Origin: Leptidea sinapis
Lineage: Eukaryota; Arthropoda; Insecta; Lepidoptera; Pieridae
Reading direction: 5' to 3'
Assembly: GCF_905404315.1 (NCBI RefSeq)
Contig: NC_066272.1
Location: 7,688,001-7,752,000, forward strand
Length of the DNA: 64,000 nucleotides
Under the pieces are notes generated by a model. That model worked only from the letters and a program-made list of their open reading frames with translations. It ran no database searches and was not told the origin of the DNA. Shown here one piece after another: positions 20,963 through 32,100 of the stretch. The translations under genes were made by a program, and so were the position numbers. Positions within the stretch are counted from its first letter, which is position 1. Each line of letters begins with the position of its first letter.

Positions 20963-21538
20963 AGGGCACCCAAAAGGACAAAACATCCTACAAGGTCCTG
21001 CAAGCAAACCTCCAGCGCAAAAAGCTAGCGACCAACGAGCTACTTATTGAGGCAGAGAAACGCGGAGTAGCCGTAGCACTTATACAAGAACTTTATGTGG
21101 GTGGAGGGAAGGCGTTGAGGAGCCATAGAGGCGTTAGGATCTTCCAGGACACTACTGGTGATGGGACTGTTAAGGCAGCGATAGTTGTCTTCAACAACGA
21201 CTTTCAAGTCAAACAGTAGCCAAAATTAACCACTAAAAACATCATGGTGGTGGGGCTCCAAACAAGTGCTTTTGGATCACACTTGTCTCCTTTTACTTTG
21301 AGCCGGACTCCCCTATAGAACCCTACCTGGAACATCTGAAAAAGGTAGAGCTCGAGACTGGATCTACAAAATTGATCGTTGGAGGTGATTCGAACGCAAA
21401 GAGCTCGTGGTGGGGAAGCCCAATAATAGATCACAGGGGTGAAAATATGTCTGGGACGCTTGAGGAGATGGGCCTACACATACTCAACGCAGGGGAAATT
21501 CCGACCTTCGATTATACTCGAGGAGGTCAGCGCTATAC
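20963..21538 (+). pseudogene. TRAS-like ORF2 part 1: endonuclease N-terminal part
   Basis: The chain begins KTSYKVLQANLQRKKLATNE, the usual opening of R1-clade endonucleases, with VALIQELYVGGG (catalytic Glu region; QE then Leu where Pro is common). A stop occurs near 21218 and a frameshift soon after. The next piece (from 21372) has VGGDSNAKSSWWGS, the GDxN motif. The frame is cut at QRYTS by the Jockey-like composite and resumes at 27276 after a repeat of tcagcgctatac. Confidence 0.82.
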
Positions 21539-22099
21539 GAGTTCGATTCAGGCAGGCAACGCGAGCACACGTGCCGCGTTATCTGTCCTCCTTCGATTAT
21601 TTTTATTAGCTGCGTTATCGCACTATCTGCTCAGTCCACCTGGGCTAGCTATTGTTATCGCGCTCTATTGTTCGGGACTCTTAGAGTCTCGCACCTGTTA
21701 CGTTCCTTCGCGGAACGTAGCTTAGTTATTATCAGTGTTAATTACCCGGTTTTACGATCTTATTAGTTAGCATCTGTGCTGTGTTTCGCGATTCTGCACG
21801 CTAATTGTGTGTGTTTGTGAGTTGCAGTTCGTGCCGTGTGTGTCTTCTCCGCGGGGGCCTGCACAGCGTGCATCGGGGTTCCGGCCCAGCCAGTCTACAT
21901 GCAGTAAAGCTAAGTCTTAGGCTTAATTACTATCATTAATTTCTCTTAATTTTTGTATATTTTATTATTATTAATAGTATTTTAGTGTACAACTAAACTA
22001 TAGTTGTCCACTTAATTATTATATTCCCCCTCTGCCTGACTCAAGCAGCGGGGGTTGTCACCCGCTCAACTTTAACTTTCACGTTATATTAGACACGGA

Positions 22100-25069
22100 T
22101 ATAGAAGCATTACTCGGCCACGGGACCGCAGTCATAGTGGGCGGCGATCTTAACGCCAAACACTCCAGCTGGAACAGTAGAGCCAAAAATAGAAACGGAA
22201 TCTTATTAGATTCGCTGACAGACACGCTGAACTTTTCAGTAATAGCACCCGACGAACCAACACATTATCCGGATAACGTCGCACACCGACCCGACATTCT
22301 AGACGTTGCGTTACTTAAGAACGTAACGCTCAATATAAATTCAATCGAGGTTTTTCACGAATTAGAGTCAGACCACCGGCCCGTCGTCCTAAATCTAGGC
22401 CCACCGGTTAACTTTCAACCACCGATGAAAACAGTGAGACATCTCGAGTCTATCAAGTCCGACGACCTTGAACCTTATACCGGACGTCATCGACTCGGTC
22501 GACACGGCTCACAGTGCTATCTCTCATGTGACGTCACATATACAGAATAGGATCAAAGCCTGCTCCAGGCAGGTTCCGACGATGCAACCGCATCTCCTAA
22601 ACCTGCTTCCAGAGGTCAGGAACTTACTCACACAGAAGCACAGAGCCACTAGGCTTTACGATAGGTATCCGTCGGTCGAGAATAGGCGCCACCTCCGCCA
22701 CCTACAGCGGGTGGTACGGGAACGTATCGCGGAACTCCGCGGCGAACGTTGGGACCGCTTGCTCGGCAACCTTAAGCCATCACATGTGGCTTTCTGGAAG
22801 CTGCCTCGCGCGTTCAAATTCAAATTCACAAACACTTTATTCATGTAGGTCACAAAAATGACACTTATGAATGTCAAAAAAAATATATAAATATTGTTTC
22901 TTATTGAATTTACCGCTACTTCGTAAAGAGTTGAGCTGATGAGAAGAAGTAGCAAGAAACTCATTGCCACTCTTTTAAGTCAAGATTTACATTTTAGTTG
23001 TATTACAAATCATTTCAATTGCAATATATGCAAAGTGACGCAACAAAAATACTCAAAAGTCAAAAACTGAAAGGCTTACATGAGTAAGTCAAAAAAAGAA
23101 AAAAAAAATCATACTTATAAACAGAAGAGTTATTGAGTTTGGTAGATGCATCAATCCACACATACCGTAAATAAATAGAGGCATTATGTGAGCATTTCAT
23201 AAAATAAAATGTATAATAACTTTAACTTTAAAGGAAATAATAATAATAAAAAAACACATCAAGCAGACCTCCCGGTAACAAGATCATCCAGCCCCAACGA
23301 GTAGCACCCGAGCATGACGCATGGACCAGCCATCGCCTCCCTCGACCATATTTTAGGGAAGGGAACGACCCGCCCCACGTCGCCGCCACAAGCAGAGGCA
23401 TTTAAGCGATCATGACGATACCTGCCACGAGAAATCTACCGAATAACAAAACAATTCAAGTTCATCTACATATTATGCAATACTTACTAAATGCCTCTAC
23501 TTACAATTTTGTTTCAAATTACATAACTCATGATAATGATTATTAAAATTGATTAAACAACAGAAACAATATTAATATTTAAATTATATAACTATAATGA
23601 CATTTATCAAACTTAGACAGACATGTAACAGCCCAGCAGCTCAGTCCCAAGGGTTCTTTAGATCCAGATATTCAGATATTTTATAGTACCCTTTTGTATA
23701 CAACTTTTTCTTTAGCACTGATTTATATTCATTTAAAGGTAAGTTCTGAATGTCAATAGGGACCTTATTATAAAAACGTATACACAGACCTCTGAATGAA
23801 GTTGTGACTTTTTGGAGTCGACTTACATGAACAGCAAGCCTATACCTATTTCTAGTATTGACATTGGAAGTGTCACTAATTTTTTTAAACGATTTTTTTT
23901 TTTACATAAACAAGGTTTTCATATATGTATTGCGATGTCAAAGTCAAAACTTTTATTTCCTTAAATTTTTCCCTTAGTGACAAACAGGAGCCGCCCACTG
24001 TCATGCCTCCTTTGGACAGACCGGGACTGCAGCCAGCGCTCGATGACTATGAGAAGGCTGAATGCCTCGCCGATAGTCTCGAGAGTCAGTGCTCTCCAAA
24101 TGCAGCAGCCGACCCGACACACGTTGACGAAGTTGATCGTGAAGTTGAACGTCGCTCCGCTCTGAGCCCTTCAGGCGATGTAATAAAACCCACCTCTTAC
24201 GAAGAGGTGAAGCTAATCATTAAGGAGCTTCACTCCAAGAAGGCCCCGGGGCCCGACACTATAAACAATAGGGTTCTTAAAATCCTACCCTCGACTCTTA
24301 TTACTTTATTGGTTACCATTTTTAATATTCTATTGTCTAATAGCGCGTTCCCCGAACAATGGAAGGATTCCATTGTTATCGGTATCCCAAAACCCAATAA
24401 ACCTAAAGCTAATCCGAGTAGCTATAGGCCTATTAGCTTAATTAACTCGATCGGGAAACTTTACGAAAGATTAATTCTCGCGCGTCTTAATCATTACATC
24501 GCGGAGCTCAACCTGATAGCCGACATACAGTTCGGATTCAGAACCGCTCACTCGTGTCCCCAGCAGGCTCACCGACTCACCGAGTACATTCTCGTACGCC
24601 GTCAACTTCACGCTACCACGGCAGCCGTGTTTTTCGATGTCGCGAAGGCATTCGACAAGGTATGGCACAACGGCTTAGTATTCAAGCTGTATCAACTGGG
24701 AGTGCCAGACAGGCTCGTGCGCATCATACGAGCCTACCTTACTGATCGCTCCTTCCGATATCGAGTAGAGGGCACCCTATCCTCAACCAGACCCATCAGG
24801 TCTGGCGTGCCACAGGGTTCAGTCCTCTCTCCCACTCTTTTCTCGCTCTTCACGAGCGACATTCCCAAGTTTCCGAGTGTCCAGCTCGCTCTATACGCTG
24901 ACGATACGGCACTCTACTTTGGCTCCGCTCTATTGAACCGCTCAACCTTGAGCAGGAACATTAAAGTGCTTCAAGCCGCCGTCGATGAACTAGGCAAGTG
25001 GTTCAGAAACGTTAGTCCTCGCCCTGTAATCGTTTCACTACACTCACTCACACACGGATTGACATACAC
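22100..25069 (+). pseudogene. Jockey-like ORF2, plus copy, interrupted and truncated
   Basis: The endonuclease begins without its N-terminal part (VGGDLNAKHSSWNSR, SDHRPVVLN), has a small deletion with frameshift near 22440, and is broken at PRAFK by a 1.16-kb insertion (22819-23980). RT resumes with QEPPTVMPPLDRPG and has KKAPGPDTINNRVLK, SYRPISLINSIGKLYE, FFDVAKAFDKVWHNG, GVPQGSVLSPTLFSL and the catalytic LYADDTALYF. After about 40 more residues (GKWFR) coding similarity ends and an ACAC-rich 3' sequence begins, so thumb and C-terminus are missing. The RT resembles the Jockey clade. Confidence 0.85.
22819..23980. mobile_element. Insertion of dispersed repeats in the Jockey-like RT
   Basis: The minus copy reads straight from PRAFK to QEPP, which defines this 1,162-bp insertion, flanked by CAAA (22815-22818, 23981-23984). 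It starts with ttcaaattcac and contains a block at 22925-22985 also seen reversed at 52056-52110, a reversed copy of the repeat family of 51636 (23268-23425), and an end with gtcaaagtcaaa, a reversed LINE-like tail. It seems to be several old repeats moved together or nested. Confidence 0.65.
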
Positions 25070-25222
25070 CACTTACACAATAACAAACACACTCCACAAA
25101 CACACACAAACACAAATATACATGCACACTAACATTTACACTACTTACACACATACAAACATACATACATACAGGTCATAAACACATACACACACACTTA
25201 CATACATTACACTAAACATCAC

Positions 25223-25242
25223 CACACTCGCCGGCGAGTGTG
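25223..25242. repeat. Perfect 20-bp palindrome at the centre of the inverted copies
   Basis: CACACTCGCCGGCGAGTGTG is its own reverse complement. It lies immediately before the poly(A) end of the minus copy (25243-25258), at the turning point of the large inverted repeat. Confidence 0.9.
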
Positions 25243-25406
25243 TTCTTCTTTTTTTTTTGTTTGATAGGAGGAAATACTGTTACGTATTTACGCCCCGCAA
25301 CGGGGCGTGAATAAGTGTAATGTGTGTAAGTAGTGTAAGTGTTAGTGTGCATGTATGTTTGTGTTTGTGTCTGTTTGTGGAGTGTGTTTGTGATTGTGTA
25401 AGTGGT

Positions 25407-27059
25407 TTATGTCAGTCCGTCAGTCAGTCCGTGTGTGAGTGAGTGTAGTGAAACGATTACAGGGCGAGGACTAACGTTTCTGAACCACTTGCCTAGTTCA
25501 TCGACGGCGGCTTGAAGCACTTTAATGTTCCTGCTCAAGGTTGAGCGGTTCAATAGAGCGGAGCCAAAGTAGAGTGCCGTATCGTCAGCGTATAGAGCGA
25601 GCTGGACACTCGGAAACTTGGGAATGTCGCTCGTGAAGAGCGAGAAAAGAGTGGGAGAGAGGACTGAACCCTGTGGCACGCCAGACCTGATGGGTCTGGT
25701 TGAGGATAGGGTGCCCTCTAATCGATATCGGAAGGAGCGATCAGTAAGGTAGGCTCGTATGATGCGCACGAGCTTGTCTGGCACTCCCAGTTGATACAGC
25801 TTGAATACTAAGCCGTTGTGCCATACCTTGTCGAATGCCTTCGCGACATCGAAAAACACGGCTGCCGTGGTAGCGTGAAGTTGACGGCGTACGAGAATGT
25901 ACTCGGTGAGTCGGTGAGCCTGCTGGGGACACGAGTGAGCGGTTCTGAATCCGAACTGTATGTCGGCTATCAGGTTGAGCTCCGCGATGTAATGATTAAG
26001 ACGCGCGAGAATTAATCTTTCGTAAAGTTTCCCGATCGAGTTAATTAAGCTAATAGGCCTATAGCTACTCGGATTAGCTTTAGGTTTATTGGGTTTTGGG
26101 ATACCGATAACAATGGAATCCTTCCATTGTTCGGGGAACGCGCTATTAGACAATAGAATATTAAAAATGGTAACCAATAAAGTAATAAGAGTCGAGGGTA
26201 GGATTTTAAGAACCCTATTGTTTATAGTGTCGGGCCCCGGGGCCTTCTTGGAGTGAAGCTCCTTAATGATTAGCTTCACCTCTTCGTAAGAGGTGGGTTT
26301 TATTACATCGCCTGAAGGGCTCAGAGCGGAGCGACGTTCAACTTCACGATCAACTTCGTCAACGTGTGTCGGGTCGGCTGCTGCATTTGGAGAGCACTGA
26401 CTCTCGAGACTATCGGCGAGGCATTCAGCCTTCTCATAGTCATCGAGCGCTGGCTGCAGTCCCGGTCTGTCCAACGGAGGCATGACAGTGGGCGGCTCCT
26501 GTTTGAACGCGCGAGGCAGCTTCCAGAAAGCCACATGTGATGGCTTAAGGTTGCCGAGCAAGTGGTCCCAACGTTCGCCGCGGAGTTCCGCGATTCGTTC
26601 CCGTACCACCCGCTGTAGGTAGCGGAGGTGGCGCCTATTCTCGACCGACGGATACCTATTGTAAAGTCTAGTGGCTCTGTGCTTCTGTGTGAGTAAGTTC
26701 CTGACCTCTGGAGGCAGGTTTAGGCGATGCGGTTGCATCGTCGGAACCTGCCTGGAGCAGGCCTTGATCCTATTCTGTATATGTGACGTCACATGAGAGA
26801 TAGCACTGTGAGCCGTGTCGACCCAGTCGATGACGTCCGGTATAAGGTCAAGGTCGTCGGACTTGATAGACTCGAGATCCTTTTCCAGCCATTGCCAGTC
26901 GATCACTGTTTTCGTCGGTGGTTGAAAGTTAACCAGTGGGCCTAGATTTAGGACAACGGGCCGGTGGTCTGACTCTAATTCGTGAAAAACCTCGATTGAA
27001 TTTACATTGAGCGTTACGTTCTTAAGTAACGCAACGTCTAGAATGTCGGGTCGACACAC
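25407..27059 (-). pseudogene. Jockey-like ORF2, minus copy: open frame, 5'-truncated, RT cut short
   Basis: A continuous 550-codon frame has the end of the endonuclease (RPDILDVALLKN, SDHRPVVLN), the linker and RT with KKAPGPDTINNRVLK, SYRPISLINS, FFDVAKAFDKVW, GVPQGSVLSP and LYADDTALYF. It begins within the endonuclease at 27060 and lacks a natural start. Like the plus copy, it leaves the RT after GKWFRN and ends in the short tail IVSLHSLTHGLTDG. Because both copies share this cut, the deletion is older than at least one of the insertions. No stop interrupts it, which suggests recent origin. Confidence 0.82.
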
Positions 27060-27060
27060 A

Positions 27061-27275
27061 GCCGGTCTGAGGTTCGAGTCTCCTTAGGAGACGCCCCGCG
27101 ACTGTTGTTGCGTAGTCTTTGCGGCCTCCACGGCCCACGTCCTACTTCGCTGTGAAAGCCAGGGCTGCTAACAGCACAGAGGAGGTTTTAGTCGGTATGG
27201 GGTGTCTGCTTACGCGGACACTCGAGTCCGACACGTAAATACGTAACAGTATTTCCTCCTCTCAAAAAAAAAAAA
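27061..27275 (+). other. 3' terminal segment of the composite, SART-like motif
   Basis: It includes GGAGGTTTTAGTCGGTAT (27181-27198), a hairpin (GTGTCTGCT and GCGGACAC around 27202-27221) and the terminus CGTAAATACGTAACAGTATT before poly(A). The last motif is found reversed at 25266-25291 at the end of the minus copy, which proves they share a 3' end. Confidence 0.75.
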
Positions 27276-27287
27276 TCAGCGCTATAC

Positions 27288-28957
27288 TAGTTTTGTAGAT
27301 ATCACCGCGTGTTCTACCGACCTTCTAGACTTGGTGGACGGCTGGAGAGTTGACGAGGGTCTCACGAGCTCGGACCACAACGGTATTGCTTTTAACATTC
27401 GGCTACAAAGATCAAAAGGCATCAATATTTCAAGAACCACCAGAAAATTTAACACAAAGAAAGAAAATTGGTCTAAGTTTCATGAGAAGCTTAGCAAATT
27501 AATGCAAGAAAATAAACTTACAGCAGCAGCAATAAAAAACATAAAAACTTTAGAACAATTAGAAATAATAATAAATACATTTATCAAAATAGTAGACAAA
27601 ACATGTGCCTTTTCAATACCAACCAAACAAACAAAACAAAAACTTACCTTTCCATGGTGGTCTGAGAAACTTGCTAGGATGAAGAAGGAGGTCGCCACCA
27701 AGAAACGTAGAGTGCGAAGCGCTGCTCCAATTCGTAGGTCGAAGGTCGTCGAAGAGTACCTAAAAAAGAAAGAAGATTATGAGGTGGAGGCAGCCAAAGC
27801 GCAGACCGATAGCTGGAAAGAGTTCTGTTTCAGGCAAGATAGAGATGGGGTGTGGGATGGAATATATAAAGTTATATCGAGAACGACTACTAGAGATGAA
27901 GACTCTACACTGGTAAAGGATGGAGAGTTCCTGGATGCAAAGGGGTCCGCAAAGTTACTAGCGGATACCTTCTATCCGGAAGATCTGACAAACAGCGACA
28001 ACGCCTATCACCGCCAGATTAGAAATGAGGCCAGTAATGTGAATATTGGTAAACAAACTGAGCATTGTGACCGGTGGGTCACAATGCTCAGTTTGTTTGA
28101 ATGGTGATTCACGATGGCCGAATTTAGACAGGCGAGTAGATCCTTCAACCCTAAAAAGGCCCCAGGCATAGATGGTTTCACTGCGGATATTTGCTGCCAT
28201 GCCATAGAAGCCAATCCCGAACTCTTCTTGTCTTTACTTAATAGATGCCTCGAGTTCTATTATTTTCCCATGGCTTGGAAGGTAGCTACGGTTGTAATTC
28301 TGAAGAAGCCAGGAAAAGGAGACTACACCACTCCAAAAGCGTACAGACCAATCGGACTACTGCCTATACTAGGCAAGATATACGAAAAGATGCTGGTGAC
28401 CCGCCTCAAATTCTATCTGTTACCGAGGATGAGTACTCGCCAGTACGGATTCATGCCACAGTGGAGCACCGAAGACTCCCTCTATACGCTGATGCAACAT
28501 ATCCCTGAGAAGTTAAAAGAAAAGAAGATAATTGCATTGGTTTCGCTAGATATAGAGGGAGCCTTCGACAGTGCCTGGTGGCCAGCAATAAGAGTCCGAC
28601 TGGCTGAGGAAAAGTGTCCAGTTAACCTGAGGCGGGTCATAGACAGCTACCTTAGCGACAGGAAGGTGGTTATCAAGTACGCTGGGGAAGAACATGGCAA
28701 GGGAATGAGCAAGGGATGTATCCAGGGCACAATCGGGGGCCCAATTTTATGGAACCTGCTGCTTGACCCTCTCCTGAAAAGTCTCGAAAACAGTGGCGAC
28801 TACTGTCAGGCGTTTGCAGATGACGTCATCCTGGTGTTCGATGGTGAGACTGGAGAAGAGGTGCAGAGACGTGCCAATGGTACCCTTGAGCGTGTCTGGA
28901 CGTGGGGTGTCAACAATAAGCTAAAGTTTGCCCCGAACAAGACAAGTGCAATGATTA
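27288..28957 (+). pseudogene. TRAS-like ORF2 part 2: rest of endonuclease and RT up to the palm
   Basis: Reading resumes with DITACSTDLLDLVDGW and the endonuclease motif TSSDHNGIAFNI, then a basic linker and RT: KKAPGIDGFTADI, AYRPIGLLPILGKIYEKML, SLDIEGAFDSAWWPAI, GCIQGTIGGPILWNLLLD and QAFADDVILVF (catalytic). One in-phase TGA at 28105-28107 follows the hairpin at 28051-28098. The frame is otherwise open from 27331 to the Bel-Pao LTR, where it is cut at TSAMI. Confidence 0.87.
28051..28098. repeat. Perfect 22-bp inverted repeat in TRAS-like ORF2
   Basis: The arms 28051-28072 (aaacaaactgagcattgtga, then cc) and 28077-28098 are exact reverse complements around a 4-base loop. It lies between the RT linker and the first RT motif, just before the in-frame stop. 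A weaker pairing continues outward (gtgaat at 28040, attcac at 28107). Confidence 0.9.
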
Positions 28958-29128
28958 TGTAGAAGCACTCAACAGGTAGTATTTTAATTTAATTAAAGAA
29001 ATGAAACAAATTTATTGCTTGCTGACGCACGTGTAATTGAACAAGAAGGACATAACAGTAAACCCTTACAAAAATACATTAAACATGTAAATATAAACTT
29101 TGCTGGTTTAAAGCTGCAGGCGTCGACA
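28958..29128 (-). repeat. Bel-Pao 3' LTR
   Basis: 171 bp, TG...CA ends, with AATAAA on the minus strand at 29011-29016, a plausible polyadenylation signal. It is identical by eye to 35340-35510. Confidence 0.92.
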
Positions 29129-29149
29129 TATCCCCACCCGTGGGAAAAC
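29129..29149 (-). promoter_or_regulatory. Probable polypurine tract of the Bel-Pao element
   Basis: On the coding strand the bases just before the 3' LTR read GGGTGGGGATA, a purine-rich run in the usual place for priming the second DNA strand. It lies directly after the pol stop codon. Confidence 0.6.
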
Positions 29150-32100
29150 CTATTTCCCACCATCTTCAGCATCCTCAGTGCAGATTGGCAGTGGACAGAT
29201 CTTGGTGACAGCACGTCGGAGTATCCCGTTGGAACATTTAACATCTGCGACCCTTGTCACTCCATCAGATCCTGGGTGAACTCCCACAACGCGACCAAAG
29301 CGCCATTTCAATGGTGGTAGATGATCATCCTTTACCACTACTAATGATCCCATTGTCACCTCACTTTTCGCCAACTGCCATTTAGACCTTGTCTGTAACT
29401 CAGATATATACTCTTTGGACCATCTGTTCCAAAAGTGTTGACGTAACTGCTCAATCCGTTGATAACGACTTAGGTGGCTTGTACACTGATCTGTGAGGTC
29501 ACTTGTTGGTAACGATGTGAATGGTCTCCCAATCAGAAAATGTCCTGGTGTTAGTGGCATCAGGTCGTCAGGCTCCGATGACAGCGGGGTCAGAGGCCGT
29601 GAATTTAACAGGGCTTCAATTTGAACCAAAGTTGTGTTAAGCTCCTCGTACGTTAAATGACAATTTCCCAGCACGCGCACTAAGTGATACTTGGTCGACT
29701 TAACACCAGCCTCCCATAATCCGCCAAAATGAGGACTGTACGCCGGTATATAATGAATATTAATGCCTTCATTGACTGCACCTTCAGCAATCGAATCACA
29801 GTTGCTTTTTAGAAATTTAGAGAGCTCATTATAAGCACCTACAAAGGTGGTACCATTGTCGGAATACATATTAGAGGGTTTTCCTCTTCGCGCTATAAAT
29901 CTACGCAATGCCGACAAGTAGTTATTGCTCGTTAAATCACCTACTAACTCCAAATGAATGGCCTTAGTCGTAAAGCAAATGAAAATGGCAATGTAAACCT
30001 TTACAAATCTGCAACCACGACCTTGACGACTTGCTGCGGTGATAGGACCAGCATAATCCACCCCTACGCTAGTGAATGGGTGTTCTCCTACAGCGAGACG
30101 CTGCTGTGGATAGTTCCCCATTATAGGGTTGACGGTTTGACCCTTCATGCGGCGACATAGCACGCATTGATGGTAGCATATCCTTGCTAGGTTGCGACCA
30201 CCTATGGGCCAATACATTTCTCTAATTGTGGCCAAAAGAAGCTGGGGGCCTGCATGCATAAGACGTTTATGTTCATGTTGAAATAATAATTTAGTAAAAC
30301 GATGTGTGGACTGTATTAAAATAGGATATTTTTTATCATATAAAAACTGTGAATTATTAAGGCGACCTCCAACGCGAATTATATTGTTTTTGTCTAAGAA
30401 AATATTAAATTTATTTAAAGAGCTCTTCGGAGGAAGTTTCTGTTTGTTTAATAGTAACTCATATTCAGGAAAGGACTCTTTCTGTACCATTTGAATGATT
30501 AAATACAACGAATTCCGTAATTCATCTTCACCTAAATAAGACGTTGGCATGATTTGCCTTTTGCAACGATTGATGAAACGTAACATGTATGCAACGGAAC
30601 GCTGTAATCTAGTAAAGTTGGAAAAACGATGAAATTCAATAATTGAGTTTTGAGAGCTCTGGCTTTTCATTGTATGGAGAGTTATTTCTGGGCGAGTCTC
30701 TGGTAAGTCGCTTGCGACCGCGGTAACGTTAGGCCAGCCAGATTTTTCTAATTGAAGAAATTCAGGACCACACCACCAAGGGTCTAAAGACTTGATCAAA
30801 TTAGCACCAACTCCACGAGTTATGAAATCTGCGGGATTCTGGCCGGTTGGAACGTGTCTCCATGGAAATGGATTGGTTTTTTCTACTATTTCGGCGACGC
30901 GATTACGAACAAATGTATTTAGTTTGCTTGGTAACATATTGAGCCATCCAAGAACAATTGTTGAATCCGTCCAAAATGTCACTTGCCTAATTTGAAGTCT
31001 TAACGAACCAATAGCCTTTTCATAAAGACGAGCTCCCATCACAGCACCGCACAATTCAAGTCTCGGAATTGTCAATGTTTTAATTGGCGCCACTCGACCC
31101 TTTGAGAACAATAGTCGTACTAAGACGTCACCTACACTATTTACACTACGAACATACACACAGGAACCATAAGCACGCTCCGAAGCGTCGGTAAATATGT
31201 GAAGTTCTACAGATTGATGTGAATTACATATAACACAACGTGGAATGCGAATGTTATTCAGAGTAGGTAATGTTACAATTATCTTAGACCATAGATCTGA
31301 GAATTCTGGTGGTAGTGGTTCATCCCACTCTATCTTTAATAGCCAGAGTTTTTGTAAAACCATTTTTAAGGTTATCACAAACGGTGCTAGGAGTCCTAAC
31401 GGATCAAAAATCTGAGCAATAACTGATAATAAGTTGCGTTTCGTATTTTCGTTAGAAATATTTTTAGGACTATAAAAGCACAGTTTGTCAGTGTCTGTCA
31501 ACCATCCAAGGCCTAAAGTTTTACTTGGCTCGGGAGAGCCGATATTTAAATTTACGGAAGATTGATTTCCTTCACCAACTAATGATAACTCATTCGACCT
31601 CCATTTCCGTAAAGGCAAACAGGCGGATGCAAGTTCCGTGGTGATGACCTGCTGTATAAATTTGAGTTCATCGACTGTGGCCCCCCCTGTGAGCAAATCA
31701 TCAACGTAGAAGTCATGAATGATAATATTTGCAATCCGCTTGTCTTTACACTCTAACCCTATCTGTTTGAGGCATCTCGTGGCGAGATATGGAGCACTAG
31801 CCGTACCATAGGTGACCGTGTTCAGCTGATAAACATCGAGAGGCTGAGAAGGATCGTCACGCCACACGATTCGCTGTAAATGTCTGTCATGAACATGTAC
31901 CGCCACCTGCCTATACATTTTTTCTACGTCGGCAGACAATACGTACCTATGTTGCCTGAAACGTAGAAGAATCGATAAGAGGTCATCTTGAACGGTAGGG
32001 CCGACCATCTGAAGATCATTGAGAGAAAAGCCTGAGGTAGATGGACTGCTAGCGTTAAAAACTACTCTCAATTTGGTTGTCGTACTGCTTTCTCTCAGAA

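Larger units (their letters stand above)
21539..27275 (+). mobile_element. Jockey-like composite: two facing copies, inserted in TRAS-like ORF2
   Basis: The block is bounded by a 12-bp direct repeat (TCAGCGCTATAC at 21527-21538 and 27276-27287), the target-site duplication, and ends in poly(A) (27264-27275). Inside, a plus-strand copy (21539-25242) meets a minus-strand copy (25243-27060), followed by a plus-strand 3' terminus (27061-27275). The simplest reading is that a second copy inserted into the 3' UTR of the first. The arms form an imperfect inverted repeat of over 1.5 kb that is nearly identical by eye. Confidence 0.8.

Noticed and set aside
25040..25450. ACAC/GTGT-rich repeats resembling a microsatellite or repeat array
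   Set aside because: They are the two facing copies of one element's 3' sequence. There is no regular unit with spacers, so it is no CRISPR-like array.
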